10,978 nt of DNA. Origin: Spirochaetia bacterium. GTDB taxonomy: Bacteria > Spirochaetota > Spirochaetia > Treponematales > Breznakiellaceae. The notes under the pieces were generated by a model. The model worked only from the letters and a program-made list of their open reading frames with translations. It made no database searches and had not been told where the DNA came from. Position numbers and translations under genes: made by a program. Positions 1 to 6,346 of the stretch are shown piece by piece (position 1 is the stretch's first letter; the number at the start of each line of letters is the position of its first letter). The stretch lies in the NCBI GenBank assembly GCA_025997675.1, contig BNUX01000091.1:1-10978 (forward strand), read 5' to 3'.

Positions 1-90
1 CAATTCCTTCCGCACTATCGTTATCATAAAAGGAATGCTGAAAAAGAATGATGTAATCAGACGAGGGAAGATGAGTAAAAAGAGCACGGG
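1..90. repeat. Left arm of a long inverted repeat
   Basis: These 90 bases are a perfect reverse complement of 484-573 (position i pairs with 574-i). The match stops at 91/483. Because the arm begins at the window edge, the repeat may be longer. The right arm encodes the C-terminal part of a MATE-like protein in its natural direction, so this left arm is probably an inverted extra copy of that gene tail. The arms are separated by 393 bp, a layout that permits inversion of the middle by homologous recombination. Confidence 0.9.
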
Positions 91-229
91 AACACTCGAA
101 ATAGCAGATTTATATATTGGTGACGGCCATATTGTCGGAGTGACGGCAACTATATTGACGGGGCGGCGGCACAGCATGGGGAAATCAATCTTATTTTAGG
201 AGCAAAATACTGTTACCATAGGGTGTACT
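91..229. other. Non-coding or remnant DNA inside the inverted repeat
   Basis: No gene is recognised here. A plus-strand frame is open from the window edge (position 2) through the left repeat arm to a TAG at 197-199. An in-frame ATG at 71 would give 42 residues containing IADLYIGDGHIVGV. It may be the 3' end of an upstream gene fused to the duplicated arm, or chance. The last part (200-229) would be the leader of the MATE remnant, with a weak AGGG just ahead of the ATG at 230. Confidence 0.3.
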
Positions 230-591
230 ATGGAACATCCCCAACCACATCAGGCTGGAAAGTTTAGCTACATGACTACCGCTCCGGTTGAAAAACTGGT
301 GGTGCGTTTGGGCATTGTATGGGCATCTTCGCCCCCCGCATCATCGCCCTGTTCCGCAGTGATGATCCGGAACTCATCGCCATGCCTTTCCTGGGCTGGG
401 TGATGATATGCAACATGATGACCCAGACGATGGGCAGGGCTCGGATAGCGAGTCTCCTGGCATTTGTCCGCCAGGGACTGTTCCCCGTGCTCTTTTTACT
501 CATCTTCCCTCGTCTGATTACATCATTCTTTTTCAGCATTCCTTTTATGATAACGATAGTGCGGAAGGAATTGAAGGACCATTCAGGTAAA
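230..591 (+). pseudogene. MATE-family efflux transporter remnant (N-terminus joined out of frame to C-terminus)
   Basis: Two pieces resemble a MATE (multidrug/toxin extrusion) transporter, an inner-membrane cation-coupled antiporter of about 450 residues. From ATG 230, frame 2 reads about 29 residues containing YMTTAPVEKLVVRLGI, a typical MATE N-terminus that should run on into the first membrane helix. At about 317-319 the homology jumps to frame 1, with MGIFAPRIIALF and DDPELI, then MGRARIASLLAFVRQG and FPVLFLLIFPRLI, all like the C-terminal half. The junction PRLI-TSFFFSIPFM looks short of roughly 20 residues. The gene has thus lost most of its middle, changed frame, and lost its own stop; the C-terminal frame stays open to 675, into the next gene. 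From 484 on it forms the right arm of the inverted repeat. Family assignment is by remembered patterns; the 3' limit is approximate. Confidence 0.6.
484..573. repeat. Right arm of the long inverted repeat
   Basis: This is the perfect reverse complement of 1-90. On the plus strand it carries MATE-like C-terminal codons (PVLFLLIFPRLI, SIPFMITIVRKEL) that continue smoothly from upstream sequence across the repeat boundary. This suggests that this arm is the parental copy. It ends 22 bp before the ATG of the methyltransferase gene, so inversion between the arms would also change the DNA just upstream of that gene. Confidence 0.9.
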
Positions 592-595
592 CAGT

Positions 596-1840
596 ATGGG
601 AAAATACGATTATCAATTGGACATGACTGTCCAGAACGATTCACACACGATGATTTTAAGACAGGTATTACCTGATAGCCGCGTTTTTGAGTTCGGACCG
701 GCCGGCGGTTTTATGACCCGGTATATGAAAGAAACGCTTAACTGCGATGTATTTATTATCGAGATTGATGAGGCATCGTACATCAATGCGATACAGTATG
801 CGTATGACGGCTACTGCGGTGATATTGAGAAGTTTGAGTGGAAAAACAAATTAGCTATGGCTCCCCAATTTGATTTTGTCATTTTTTCCGATGTAATTGA
901 GCATCTGGTGAATCCTGAACCGGTAGTAAAAGAGGTATTAGAATATTTAAAGTTCGATGGGAAGGTTCTTTTCTCCGTACCGAATATTGCCCATAACGCC
1001 GTTATTATTGATTTGATAAGAAATAAGTTTATTTACCGGACTACCGGCTTGCTTGATTATACGCATCTGCGCCATTTCACCTATGACAGTTTATGTGAGT
1101 TAGTAGGAAAATGCGGATTAGTCCCGTATATTCAGGATGGGACGGTGATTCAATTATCCGAAAGTGAATTTAATAATGATTACCGGGATGTCCCTCCCGC
1201 AGTGGAAATGGAGTTGGCGAAAAAGGAATTTGGTACCGTCTATCAGTTTATATTTATTTGTGTAAAGCATGATTACTATAAGTATAATTCCGATTCCATT
1301 ACCATACAGCGGAAAATTAAGGACATCCCGCATACCGAGCAATTGAAACTCTATGCTGAAGTCAACGGTCAGTTTACCGAGCACCGCACCGTCGAGACGC
1401 AATATACGTTTGGCTATAATACATTGGAATTTGATGTTCGTGATTATGGCGTTAAGCGGTTTCGTGTTGATTTTGCAAACAGACCCTGCATGGTGATAAT
1501 TGAAACAATTAAAATAAATGGAACCGCCATAAATACGGCTTTACTCAATGGAAATTACAACTCAAAAATTGAAAATGCGATGTTGTTTTCGCATTCTGAC
1601 CCCTATGTATTTATTTCTTCCGATGAAGTAATTAGTACAATTGAGGTAGAGCTAACAATTAAACCGGTTATGGACGAGCAGATTTTTAAGTTAGCTGAAA
1701 ACGCTATTCTACAGAAGCAGCTTGAACTTGCTGCCGTCCCAAAAGTCCTCCTCGCCCTGACAAATTCCACTGCATGGAAGATGATGAAACGGCTCCGGGT
1801 AATCTTGGATAAGATAAAAAGAATCGCAAAGGGGGGATAA
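596..1840 (+). CDS. Class I SAM-dependent methyltransferase with C-terminal accessory domain (surface-glycan type)
   Basis: This 414-residue protein has an N-terminal Rossmann-fold methyltransferase. SAM motif I is VFEFGPAGG (30-38), an acidic residue ends strand 2 (IIEID, 54-58), FSDVIEHL lies at 97-104 and FSVPN at 126-130, and the DYTHLRHFT segment (154-162) is common in methyltransferases encoded with glycosyltransferases. Residues from about 200 to 345 are an unrecognised, beta-rich-looking region. The C-terminus is helical and basic, with NSTAWKMMKRLR near 390-401, resembling the STSWKxTxPLR tail of many O-antigen and rhamnan biosynthesis proteins. The likely role is methylation of a sugar or glycan intermediate at the cytoplasmic membrane; the acceptor cannot be read from sequence. 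A weak AGGTAA precedes the ATG at 596. The tract is less GC-rich than the core operons, and the upstream neighbour is rearranged, so acquisition by transfer is plausible. The gene converges on rlmN with a 40-bp gap. Confidence 0.75.
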   Translation: MGKYDYQLDMTVQNDSHTMILRQVLPDSRVFEFGPAGGFMTRYMKETLNCDVFIIEIDEASYINAIQYAYDGYCGDIEKFEWKNKLAMAPQFDFVIFSDVIEHLVNPEPVVKEVLEYLKFDGKVLFSVPNIAHNAVIIDLIRNKFIYRTTGLLDYTHLRHFTYDSLCELVGKCGLVPYIQDGTVIQLSESEFNNDYRDVPPAVEMELAKKEFGTVYQFIFICVKHDYYKYNSDSITIQRKIKDIPHTEQLKLYAEVNGQFTEHRTVETQYTFGYNTLEFDVRDYGVKRFRVDFANRPCMVIIETIKINGTAINTALLNGNYNSKIENAMLFSHSDPYVFISSDEVISTIEVELTIKPVMDEQIFKLAENAILQKQLELAAVPKVLLALTNSTAWKMMKRLRVILDKIKRIAKGG

Positions 1841-1880
1841 GCCGGCGGTTGGAAGCGGCGCTTTTTATTTGTCCTCAATG

Positions 1881-2924
1881 TTAGAAAAATATAACAATAT
1901 TAACACCCAACTCCCCCAACTGCCCACAGGCGCCGGATACCGAGCGCCCCTTTCTGAAACGCCGGGTCACCGTGATCCCCCTTCGCGTTAGTTCCCGGCT
2001 AAACCGGGCAATCTCACCCGTTTCCGGTTCCCGCAGGGCTATTCCCCGAAACGTCATCCCCTCCACGGGGTTCCAGGGGATAAGGTTCACCGCCGCATCC
2101 AGCCCCCGGGTAAATTCTATCATGGCGCTGATATCCTCGTCCCGGGTGTTGACGCCCCCCAGAAGTACCGCCTCCAGGGTTATCCGGCGGCCCCGCTTCT
2201 TTTGGTAGTATTGCAGGGCTTCCTTTAAGGCCGGCAGCGGGTTAGCCCGGCCTATGGGCATAAGTTCTTCCCGCAAGGCCGGGTCCGCCGTAGTAAGGGA
2301 CACCGCCAGGCGCAGATCCGGCCCCGCATCGGCCAGCTCCCGGATACCCGCCACAATGCCGCTTGAGGAAAGGGTAATCCGCCGTTTTGAAAGGCCCAGC
2401 CCTCGGGGGTCGGTGATGATATCCAGGGCTTTGCGGAGTTCCCCCAGGTTAAGGAGGGGCTCCCCCATGCCCATGATAACGATATTTGCAATATTTGGAA
2501 TGATTGAACGGAGGTGGAGGAACTGTTCCACTATTTCATCAGACGTAAGGTTACGGAGGAAGCCCAGGGAACCGGTTTTGCAGAACACGCAGCCCGCGGG
2601 GCAGCCCGCCTGGGTGGAGATGCAGGCGGTCTGCCGGCCCTCACCGTCCCGGAGCAGCACCGACTCAATCACCGCCCCGTCGGATAGCCCTATTTTGAGC
2701 TTTACCGTTCCGTCGGGATCATCCAGTCTGCCGGCTATATTGCTGCCGTAGAGGGTAAACCGCTTGGAAAGCTCCTCCCGCAAATCCCGGGAAAGATCGG
2801 TCATGTCGTTAAAAGAAGCGGCGCCACGGGCTATCCATTTGAATATTTGCCTGGCCCGGAATGGAGGTAAGGGGTCCAGTGTCTTTACCAGCTCCTCCGG
2901 GGATAGTCCTGAGAGTACCGGCAT
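1881..2924 (-). CDS. rlmN: Dual-specificity 23S rRNA A2503 / tRNA A37 C2-methyltransferase RlmN
   Basis: A cytoplasmic radical-SAM enzyme that methylates C2 of A2503 in the peptidyl-transferase centre of 23S rRNA and, in characterised homologues, A37 of some tRNAs. The 347-residue length is normal. The cluster motif CPAGCVFC gives C108, C112 and C115. C101, seven residues before the cluster, corresponds to E. coli C118. GMGEP lies at 152-156. C333 in GACGQLG matches E. coli C355, the methyl-carrying cysteine. All catalytic residues are therefore present. The N-terminal region (RARQIFKWI, 23-31) matches the RNA-binding accessory domain. After GQLG the protein ends in a hydrophobic tail, VNIVIFF. 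Its ATG overlaps the TAA of the upstream TPR gene by one base (TAATG), which suggests translational coupling. It is the last gene of the five-gene minus-strand set. Confidence 0.95.
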   Translation of the reverse strand: MPVLSGLSPEELVKTLDPLPPFRARQIFKWIARGAASFNDMTDLSRDLREELSKRFTLYGSNIAGRLDDPDGTVKLKIGLSDGAVIESVLLRDGEGRQTACISTQAGCPAGCVFCKTGSLGFLRNLTSDEIVEQFLHLRSIIPNIANIVIMGMGEPLLNLGELRKALDIITDPRGLGLSKRRITLSSSGIVAGIRELADAGPDLRLAVSLTTADPALREELMPIGRANPLPALKEALQYYQKKRGRRITLEAVLLGGVNTRDEDISAMIEFTRGLDAAVNLIPWNPVEGMTFRGIALREPETGEIARFSRELTRRGITVTRRFRKGRSVSGACGQLGELGVNIVIFF

Positions 2925-4063
2925 TAGGAACAGAGTCTACCCATAAACTCCATAACATTGGTATTTCTGATACCGAGTTTTTGGAATTCCCCCAGAAATT
3001 CGATGGCCCGGCGCCGGTCGCCCTTTTTAATGCAGCAATCGGCAATTTCTATATAGAAACGGTAGTTTTTCGGGTCCTGCTGAATAAGTCTTCGCAGGGA
3101 CTCAATGGCTTCATCGTGCTTGCCCTGGACTTTTGACATTACCGCAAGCCCCAGCACCGCATAGGTATCGAATTCGATGTTTAAGGCCCGGCGGTAATAA
3201 TCGCTGGCCCGCTCATAGTCGTCGAGGCTCCGGTAGGCGTCCCCCGCCCGGGTGAGGATTACCTTGTTCCGGGGGTCCTGATCCAGGATACGGTTCCAGT
3301 AGTCCAGGGAACGGCACTGCTGGTTCATGCCCCGGTAACAGTCCGCCAGCCCGAAGAGGGCGTAAAAATTATGGGGGTCCATTTTCAGGGCTTTTTCAAA
3401 ATAGAGAATGCCGTTCGCAAAGGTCTTGAGCTTCCGGTGGCAGTTCCCGATGGAGGTAAGCACCCGGATATCCACCCCCTCCCCGGTGCTTTCCAGCATC
3501 TTTTCCCAGTAAAACAGCGCCTCCCGGTATTCCTTAAAGTCGTAGTGCAGATGCCCCAGGCCGATGATGGCATAGGGGTTCTCGTTTTCCATCTCCAAAA
3601 CCCGGAGGTACACCGCCTTGGAATGTTTGAAATCCCGAACCTTCCGGTAGGCGTCGGCCACCCGGGTCAGGACGGTGATGTTTTTATCGTCATGGATAAG
3701 GTACTGCTCCCAGATTTCTATGGCCTTGTGGTACTGGTTCAGTGCCTTGTGACAGTCCGCCAGTCCAAAAAGGGCGTAGTTATTTCCCGGATGGTGGGTC
3801 AGACAGCGCCGGTAGTACTCCACCGCGTCCCGGAAGGAATTCCGCTTCCGGGCGGCGTCCCCCATGCCAACCAGGGCATAGTTGTTGCTTTCATCCACCA
3901 GAAGGATTTTCGCAAAACAGTCCATGGCATCGGCTACCTTGTTTTCTTTCAAAAGCTGGTAGCCCTTTTTTGACAGTTCCGAGATTTCCGAACCCGATTC
4001 GCGCTTTGGTGCTGCCGGCTCTTCGGGAACATCCGCCGGAATGTGGCTTACGTTTTCACTCAT
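2924..4063 (-). CDS. Tetratricopeptide-repeat protein (about ten TPRs)
   Basis: This 379-residue protein is made almost wholly of TPR units from about residue 28 to 365, after an acidic, proline-rich N-terminus. There is no signal peptide or membrane segment, so it is probably a cytoplasmic scaffold. The repeats alternate between two types. One contains YALFGLADC-like helices (Y96, Y164, Y234, Y301); the other contains VLTRVADAYRK-like helices (131, 201, 269). Tryptophans recur at 118, 186 and 256. The period is thus 67-70 residues, two TPRs, which points to growth by duplication of a pair. AGAGGG lies ahead of the ATG. The start is one base beyond the stop of the upstream TPR-like gene, and its stop overlaps the rlmN start. 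Position beside rRNA methyltransferases suggests a ribosome- or RNA-related partner, but this is inference from context only. Confidence 0.85.
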   Translation of the reverse strand: MSENVSHIPADVPEEPAAPKRESGSEISELSKKGYQLLKENKVADAMDCFAKILLVDESNNYALVGMGDAARKRNSFRDAVEYYRRCLTHHPGNNYALFGLADCHKALNQYHKAIEIWEQYLIHDDKNITVLTRVADAYRKVRDFKHSKAVYLRVLEMENENPYAIIGLGHLHYDFKEYREALFYWEKMLESTGEGVDIRVLTSIGNCHRKLKTFANGILYFEKALKMDPHNFYALFGLADCYRGMNQQCRSLDYWNRILDQDPRNKVILTRAGDAYRSLDDYERASDYYRRALNIEFDTYAVLGLAVMSKVQGKHDEAIESLRRLIQQDPKNYRFYIEIADCCIKKGDRRRAIEFLGEFQKLGIRNTNVMEFMGRLCS

Positions 4064-4064
4064 T

Positions 4065-4418
4065 TTAAAAACCCTCTTTTTCGTGCATTACTTTCTGAAT
4101 TAGGGCGGATAAGCGCATGATAATCGGTTCCGCCTTGGTTTTAGCCGGGGCTATCCAATACATACGCAGGGCATCCAACTCCCTACCCTGAGATTGATAA
4201 TAATCTCCGATCCTTGAAAGACCGTCGGAATAGCCGGTGGTAAGAAAGATCCTCTTGGCTCCTTCAATATCCCCGGAATTATACAGAACATTGCCTTTTC
4301 GGTTAAGCGCAGCCTTCTGATTGCCGTCAATAGGGGGTGCGGACCTTCGGTCCGATGCAACGGTCTTTACAAATCCGCTTTGATTTTCAAAACGATCGAA
4401 CACCTTTTTATAATCCAT
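4065..4418 (-). CDS. Small TPR-like hypothetical protein
   Basis: About 117 residues starting MDYKKVFDRF. I do not recognise a named family. The middle (residues 35-90: NRKGNVLYNSGDIEGAKRIF, then IGDYYQSQGRELDALRMY) has the helix-turn-helix spacing and A/G/Y pattern of one or two degenerate TPRs, followed by a helical C-terminus. The ATG at 4418 is chosen because AGGG lies five bases upstream; the ATG one codon earlier (4421) is too close to it, and a still earlier in-frame ATG at 4454 would add residues rich in C and W with no clear ribosome site. Its TAA is one base from the ATG of the large TPR gene, so the two TPR proteins are probably co-translated and may act together. There is a 63-bp gap to rsmD upstream. 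Confidence 0.65.
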   Translation of the reverse strand: MDYKKVFDRFENQSGFVKTVASDRRSAPPIDGNQKAALNRKGNVLYNSGDIEGAKRIFLTTGYSDGLSRIGDYYQSQGRELDALRMYWIAPAKTKAEPIIMRLSALIQKVMHEKEGF

Positions 4419-4481
4419 CATCACCCTATTCAAAATACACCAACACCCCACCATTATTTATCATCTTACTGAAAAATACAA

Positions 4482-5012
4482 CTAAAATCTTTTAAAAAAA
4501 TCCACTATCGACCGGCCGTAGGTCCGGGATTCTTCAAATATAAGCCCTTCCGGCGGTGAATCGAAGGCATTTTGCCGGGGGCGGTGAATGAGCAGCCTGG
4601 ATCCTCTCTCCATCAGGGGGGAGGCCGCTATGGAGGCCGCCAATTCCCACTTAAACTTGTAGGGGAAGGGGGGATCGCAAAAGATAATATTGAAGGGCGT
4701 TTTGGCCCGCCTTACATAGAGTTCCGCCGCCATGAACCGGCATTGTACCCGTACCGGGGATAGGGAAACGTTTTCAATCAGGGTTTTACGTTTTATGCTG
4801 TCCATTTCCACCGCCTCCACCGGATTCGCCCCCCGGGACGCCGCCTCCAGGGCAATAATACCGGACCCTGAAAACAGGTCCAGAAAGGACTGCCCGGTAA
4901 GGTCCCCCAGGGCGCCAAACACCGATTCCCGCATCCGGTCCATGGCGGGGCGGATTACCCCGCCGGGTACTGCCACTATCCGCCCTTTCAGGATGCCGCC
5001 GGTAATGCGCAT
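4482..5012 (-). CDS. rsmD: 16S rRNA (guanine966-N2)-methyltransferase, RsmD family
   Basis: A Rossmann-fold N-methyltransferase acting on 16S rRNA in the small subunit, with SAM as donor. The 176-residue length is normal for the family. It opens with MRITGGILKGR, then RESVFGAL (28-35), SAM motif I LDLFSGSG (44-51) followed by GIIALEAASRGA, the acidic residue in EAVEMD (66-71), and the catalytic DPPF (113-116, family form [DN]PP[YF]). The C-terminus is short and basic. The ATG overlaps the TAA of the upstream acidic-protein gene (TAATG), as at the TPR/rlmN junction. The site specificity (G966) is by family membership; the sequence itself proves only an RNA or DNA amino-methyltransferase of this type. 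Confidence 0.88.
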   Translation of the reverse strand: MRITGGILKGRIVAVPGGVIRPAMDRMRESVFGALGDLTGQSFLDLFSGSGIIALEAASRGANPVEAVEMDSIKRKTLIENVSLSPVRVQCRFMAAELYVRRAKTPFNIIFCDPPFPYKFKWELAASIAASPLMERGSRLLIHRPRQNAFDSPPEGLIFEESRTYGRSIVDFFKRF

Positions 5013-5455
5013 TAGAGGCCCTGCAATAGCCCGTTAAGCTCATCAGAACTGACCACCGGCTCCGATGAGGCTGTTTCATCGGTGCTGATGTGCTCCTCAA
5101 TGGTCTTCCGCCGTTCCAGGGCATGTTCCCGCATCAGGGCAATTTTATCCTTGAGCACCGGATAGGGGCCAACCGATACGGTACCCGGTCCGTTAGCCAG
5201 GTCCCAGAGGACCCCCAGAAAGAGCTGTTCCGTATCGTAAAGGTTATAAAATTGCCCATTCCGTTCTATCAGGTGGGTATTTTCGATGAGATCCCGCAAC
5301 AGCACCCCCAGGGCGGCATCGATAAAATCCACATCCGTCAGGGTTTTATCCAAAAAAATATCCGGGTCCGCGTCCAGGATGAGCAAATCCTGGATCATCC
5401 GTATCCGGGTGTTGAGGATGAATATATTGTCTTCGAAATTGATTTGCTTACTCAT
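5012..5455 (-). CDS. Conserved acidic hypothetical protein with FliM-like C-terminal peptide
   Basis: About 147 residues from MSKQINFEDN, acidic and mainly helical in appearance, with no membrane segment or signal. I recognise no domain; a similar small gene sits between rpsF and rsmD in T. pallidum as I recall it (TP0064). A conserved-looking core runs from residue 8 to 85 (NTRIRMIQDLLILDADPDIF, FIDAALGVLLRDLIENTHLI, LFLGVLWDLANG). After a charged linker the protein ends SSDELNGLLQGL, similar to the LSQxEIDALLxG CheY-binding peptide at the FliM N-terminus. The frame is open upstream to 5872, but that stretch is antisense to rpsF and includes its control region; ATG 5455 is preferred although it has no clear Shine-Dalgarno site, so the start is uncertain. 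It leads the minus-strand set and overlaps rsmD by one base. Confidence 0.65.
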   Translation of the reverse strand: MSKQINFEDNIFILNTRIRMIQDLLILDADPDIFLDKTLTDVDFIDAALGVLLRDLIENTHLIERNGQFYNLYDTEQLFLGVLWDLANGPGTVSVGPYPVLKDKIALMREHALERRKTIEEHISTDETASSEPVVSSDELNGLLQGL

Positions 5456-5492
5456 ATCGATAAATTCACTATCGGCATATTGGCTGCCCCCC

Positions 5493-5522
5493 TTGACCTT
5501 CAAGATAGGTTCAGCGTAGTAT
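5493..5522 (+). promoter_or_regulatory. Candidate sigma70-type promoter of the rpsF operon
   Basis: TTGACC (5493-5498), an 18-bp spacer, and TAGTAT (5517-5522). An overlapping alternative -10 is TATACT (5520-5525), with a 21-bp spacer that is less likely. Transcription would start near 5529-5532 and give a leader of about 50 nt before the rpsF ATG. On the opposite strand I find no good -35, so the promoter of the minus-strand set is not placed. Confidence 0.5.
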
Positions 5523-5527
5523 ACTAC
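5516..5527. repeat. Perfect 12-bp palindrome GTAGTATACTAC over the rpsF -10 region
   Basis: The palindrome coincides with the candidate -10 of rpsF and offers the same TAGTAT hexamer on both strands in the divergent region. It could be a repressor or activator half-site pair or two face-to-face -10 elements, or be chance. Confidence 0.35.
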
Positions 5528-5533
5528 AGCCTC

Positions 5534-5559
5534 TTTGCCCGTCTTTGGGATGGGCCAAA
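5534..5559 (+). promoter_or_regulatory. Stem-loop in the rpsF leader, candidate r-protein control element
   Basis: TTTGCCCGTC (5534-5543) pairs with GATGGGCCAAA (5549-5559), giving ten pairs with one bulged C and a five-base loop. It lies between the predicted start of transcription and the AAGGAGG of rpsF. Many bacteria control rpsF operons through binding of the bS6:bS18 complex to a leader hairpin that displays a CCG bulge. Here a CCG lies at 5567-5569, right after TGTAGT, which could pair with ACTACA (5523-5528) only if transcription begins further upstream. The structure is seen; the regulatory role is inferred. Confidence 0.4.
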
Positions 5560-5581
5560 TTGTAGTCCGTAAGGAGGGCCA

Positions 5582-5863
5582 ATGCGCCAATATGAATTGA
5601 CGGTCATTTTTCCCCTGGAAGAAGACCAGAGTAAGGCAGGCCGGGAGCAGCTGCTCGCCGATCTGAGTGCCAACGGGGCGGAGATCGACAAAACCGATGA
5701 AGTCGGGGACCGGGATCTCGCCTATGAGGTAAAAAAACGAAGACGGGGACGGTATGTCCTGTTTACCCTCAAACTGGACCCGGCAAAGGTTGCCGTTCTG
5801 GACCGGAGCTTTAAACTCAACGCCAATCTCCTCAAGTATCTCTTTGTGAATATCGAGGAATAG
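5582..5863 (+). CDS. rpsF: 30S ribosomal protein bS6
   Basis: This protein binds the central domain of 16S rRNA in the small subunit as a heterodimer with bS18, whose gene lies two genes downstream. The 93 residues show the standard MRQYELTVIFPL start, the GDRDLAYEVKKRRRGRYVLF beta-hairpin core (about 42-61) and the LKYLFV end. Length is normal and there is no long C-terminal tail. A strong AAGGAGG sits a few bases before the ATG. It is the first gene of the plus-strand operon; ssb starts two bases after its stop. Confidence 0.96.
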   Translation: MRQYELTVIFPLEEDQSKAGREQLLADLSANGAEIDKTDEVGDRDLAYEVKKRRRGRYVLFTLKLDPAKVAVLDRSFKLNANLLKYLFVNIEE

Positions 5864-5865
5864 GC

Positions 5866-6327
5866 ATGGCAACGGATATAAACCATGTGGTTTTGGTTGG
5901 ACGGTTAACCCGGGATGCGGAGTTAAAATATACCGCCGGGGGCCAGGCGGTCTGTAAGTTTTCCATTGCGGTAAACCGTAATAAGAAAAGCGGCGACCAA
6001 TGGGTGGATGAAGCGAATTTCTTCGATATCACCCTTTGGGGAAGGCAGGGCGAGGCGGTGAATCAGTACCTGATTAAGGGAAAACAGGTGGGGATTGACG
6101 GTGAACTTCGCCAGGATCGCTGGGAGCAGGATGGTCAGAAGCGTTCCAAGGTGGAGATTGTGGCCAATAATCTGCAGCTCCTCGGGGGCGGTTCCTCCGG
6201 AGGCGGTGGCTATCAGGAGCGGCGGGGTGATGCCGATGGGGGCAGAGTTCCCCGGGAAGGCCCCCCGGCATCGGACCAAAGGTCCTCAGGCGGCGATGAC
6301 GGTTTTGCCGACGATATTCCCTTTTAA
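5866..6327 (+). CDS. ssb: Single-stranded DNA-binding protein SSB
   Basis: It binds and protects single-stranded DNA during replication, repair and recombination and recruits partners through its C-terminal tip. The 153 residues contain the OB fold (about 1-110), starting NHVVLVGRLTRDAELKYT, with FSIAVNR (32-38), the NFFDITLWG strand and the QVGIDGELRQDRW strand. There follows a low-complexity linker rich in G, S, R and D (about 110-142) and the acidic tip DDIPF, the canonical partner-binding end. Its place between rpsF and rpsR is the classic arrangement in many bacteria. The stop is followed by a 19-bp gap holding the rpsR ribosome site. Confidence 0.96.
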   Translation: MATDINHVVLVGRLTRDAELKYTAGGQAVCKFSIAVNRNKKSGDQWVDEANFFDITLWGRQGEAVNQYLIKGKQVGIDGELRQDRWEQDGQKRSKVEIVANNLQLLGGGSSGGGGYQERRGDADGGRVPREGPPASDQRSSGGDDGFADDIPF

Positions 6328-6346
6328 TTACTTATAGGAGTTACGT

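Noticed and set aside
276..644. 122-residue minus-strand frame over the inverted repeat and MATE remnant
   Set aside because: It is antisense to the MATE-like codons and to the methyltransferase start, has no ribosome site and resembles no family.
319..675. 118-residue plus frame taken as an intact gene
   Set aside because: Its start lies inside the MATE C-terminal half and its last 30 residues are out-of-frame methyltransferase sequence; treated as part of a pseudogene.
1841..1880. Terminator between the converging methyltransferase and rlmN genes
   Set aside because: A GC-rich stretch followed by CTTTTTATTT is present, but the arms do not pair well, so no terminator is called.
1972..2946. 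Plus-strand open frames across rlmN (1972-2208, 2254-2751, 2764-2946)
   Set aside because: Shadows of the well-supported rlmN gene in GC-rich codons; they read as R/S/P-rich noise.
3371..4068. Plus-strand open frames across the TPR gene (3371-3973, 3742-4068)
   Set aside because: Antisense shadows of a repetitive TPR gene with no domain or ribosome site.
5456..5872. N-terminal extension of the acidic protein up to 5872
   Set aside because: It is fully antisense to rpsF and its promoter region; the protein character changes at MSKQ, so the start at 5455 is preferred.
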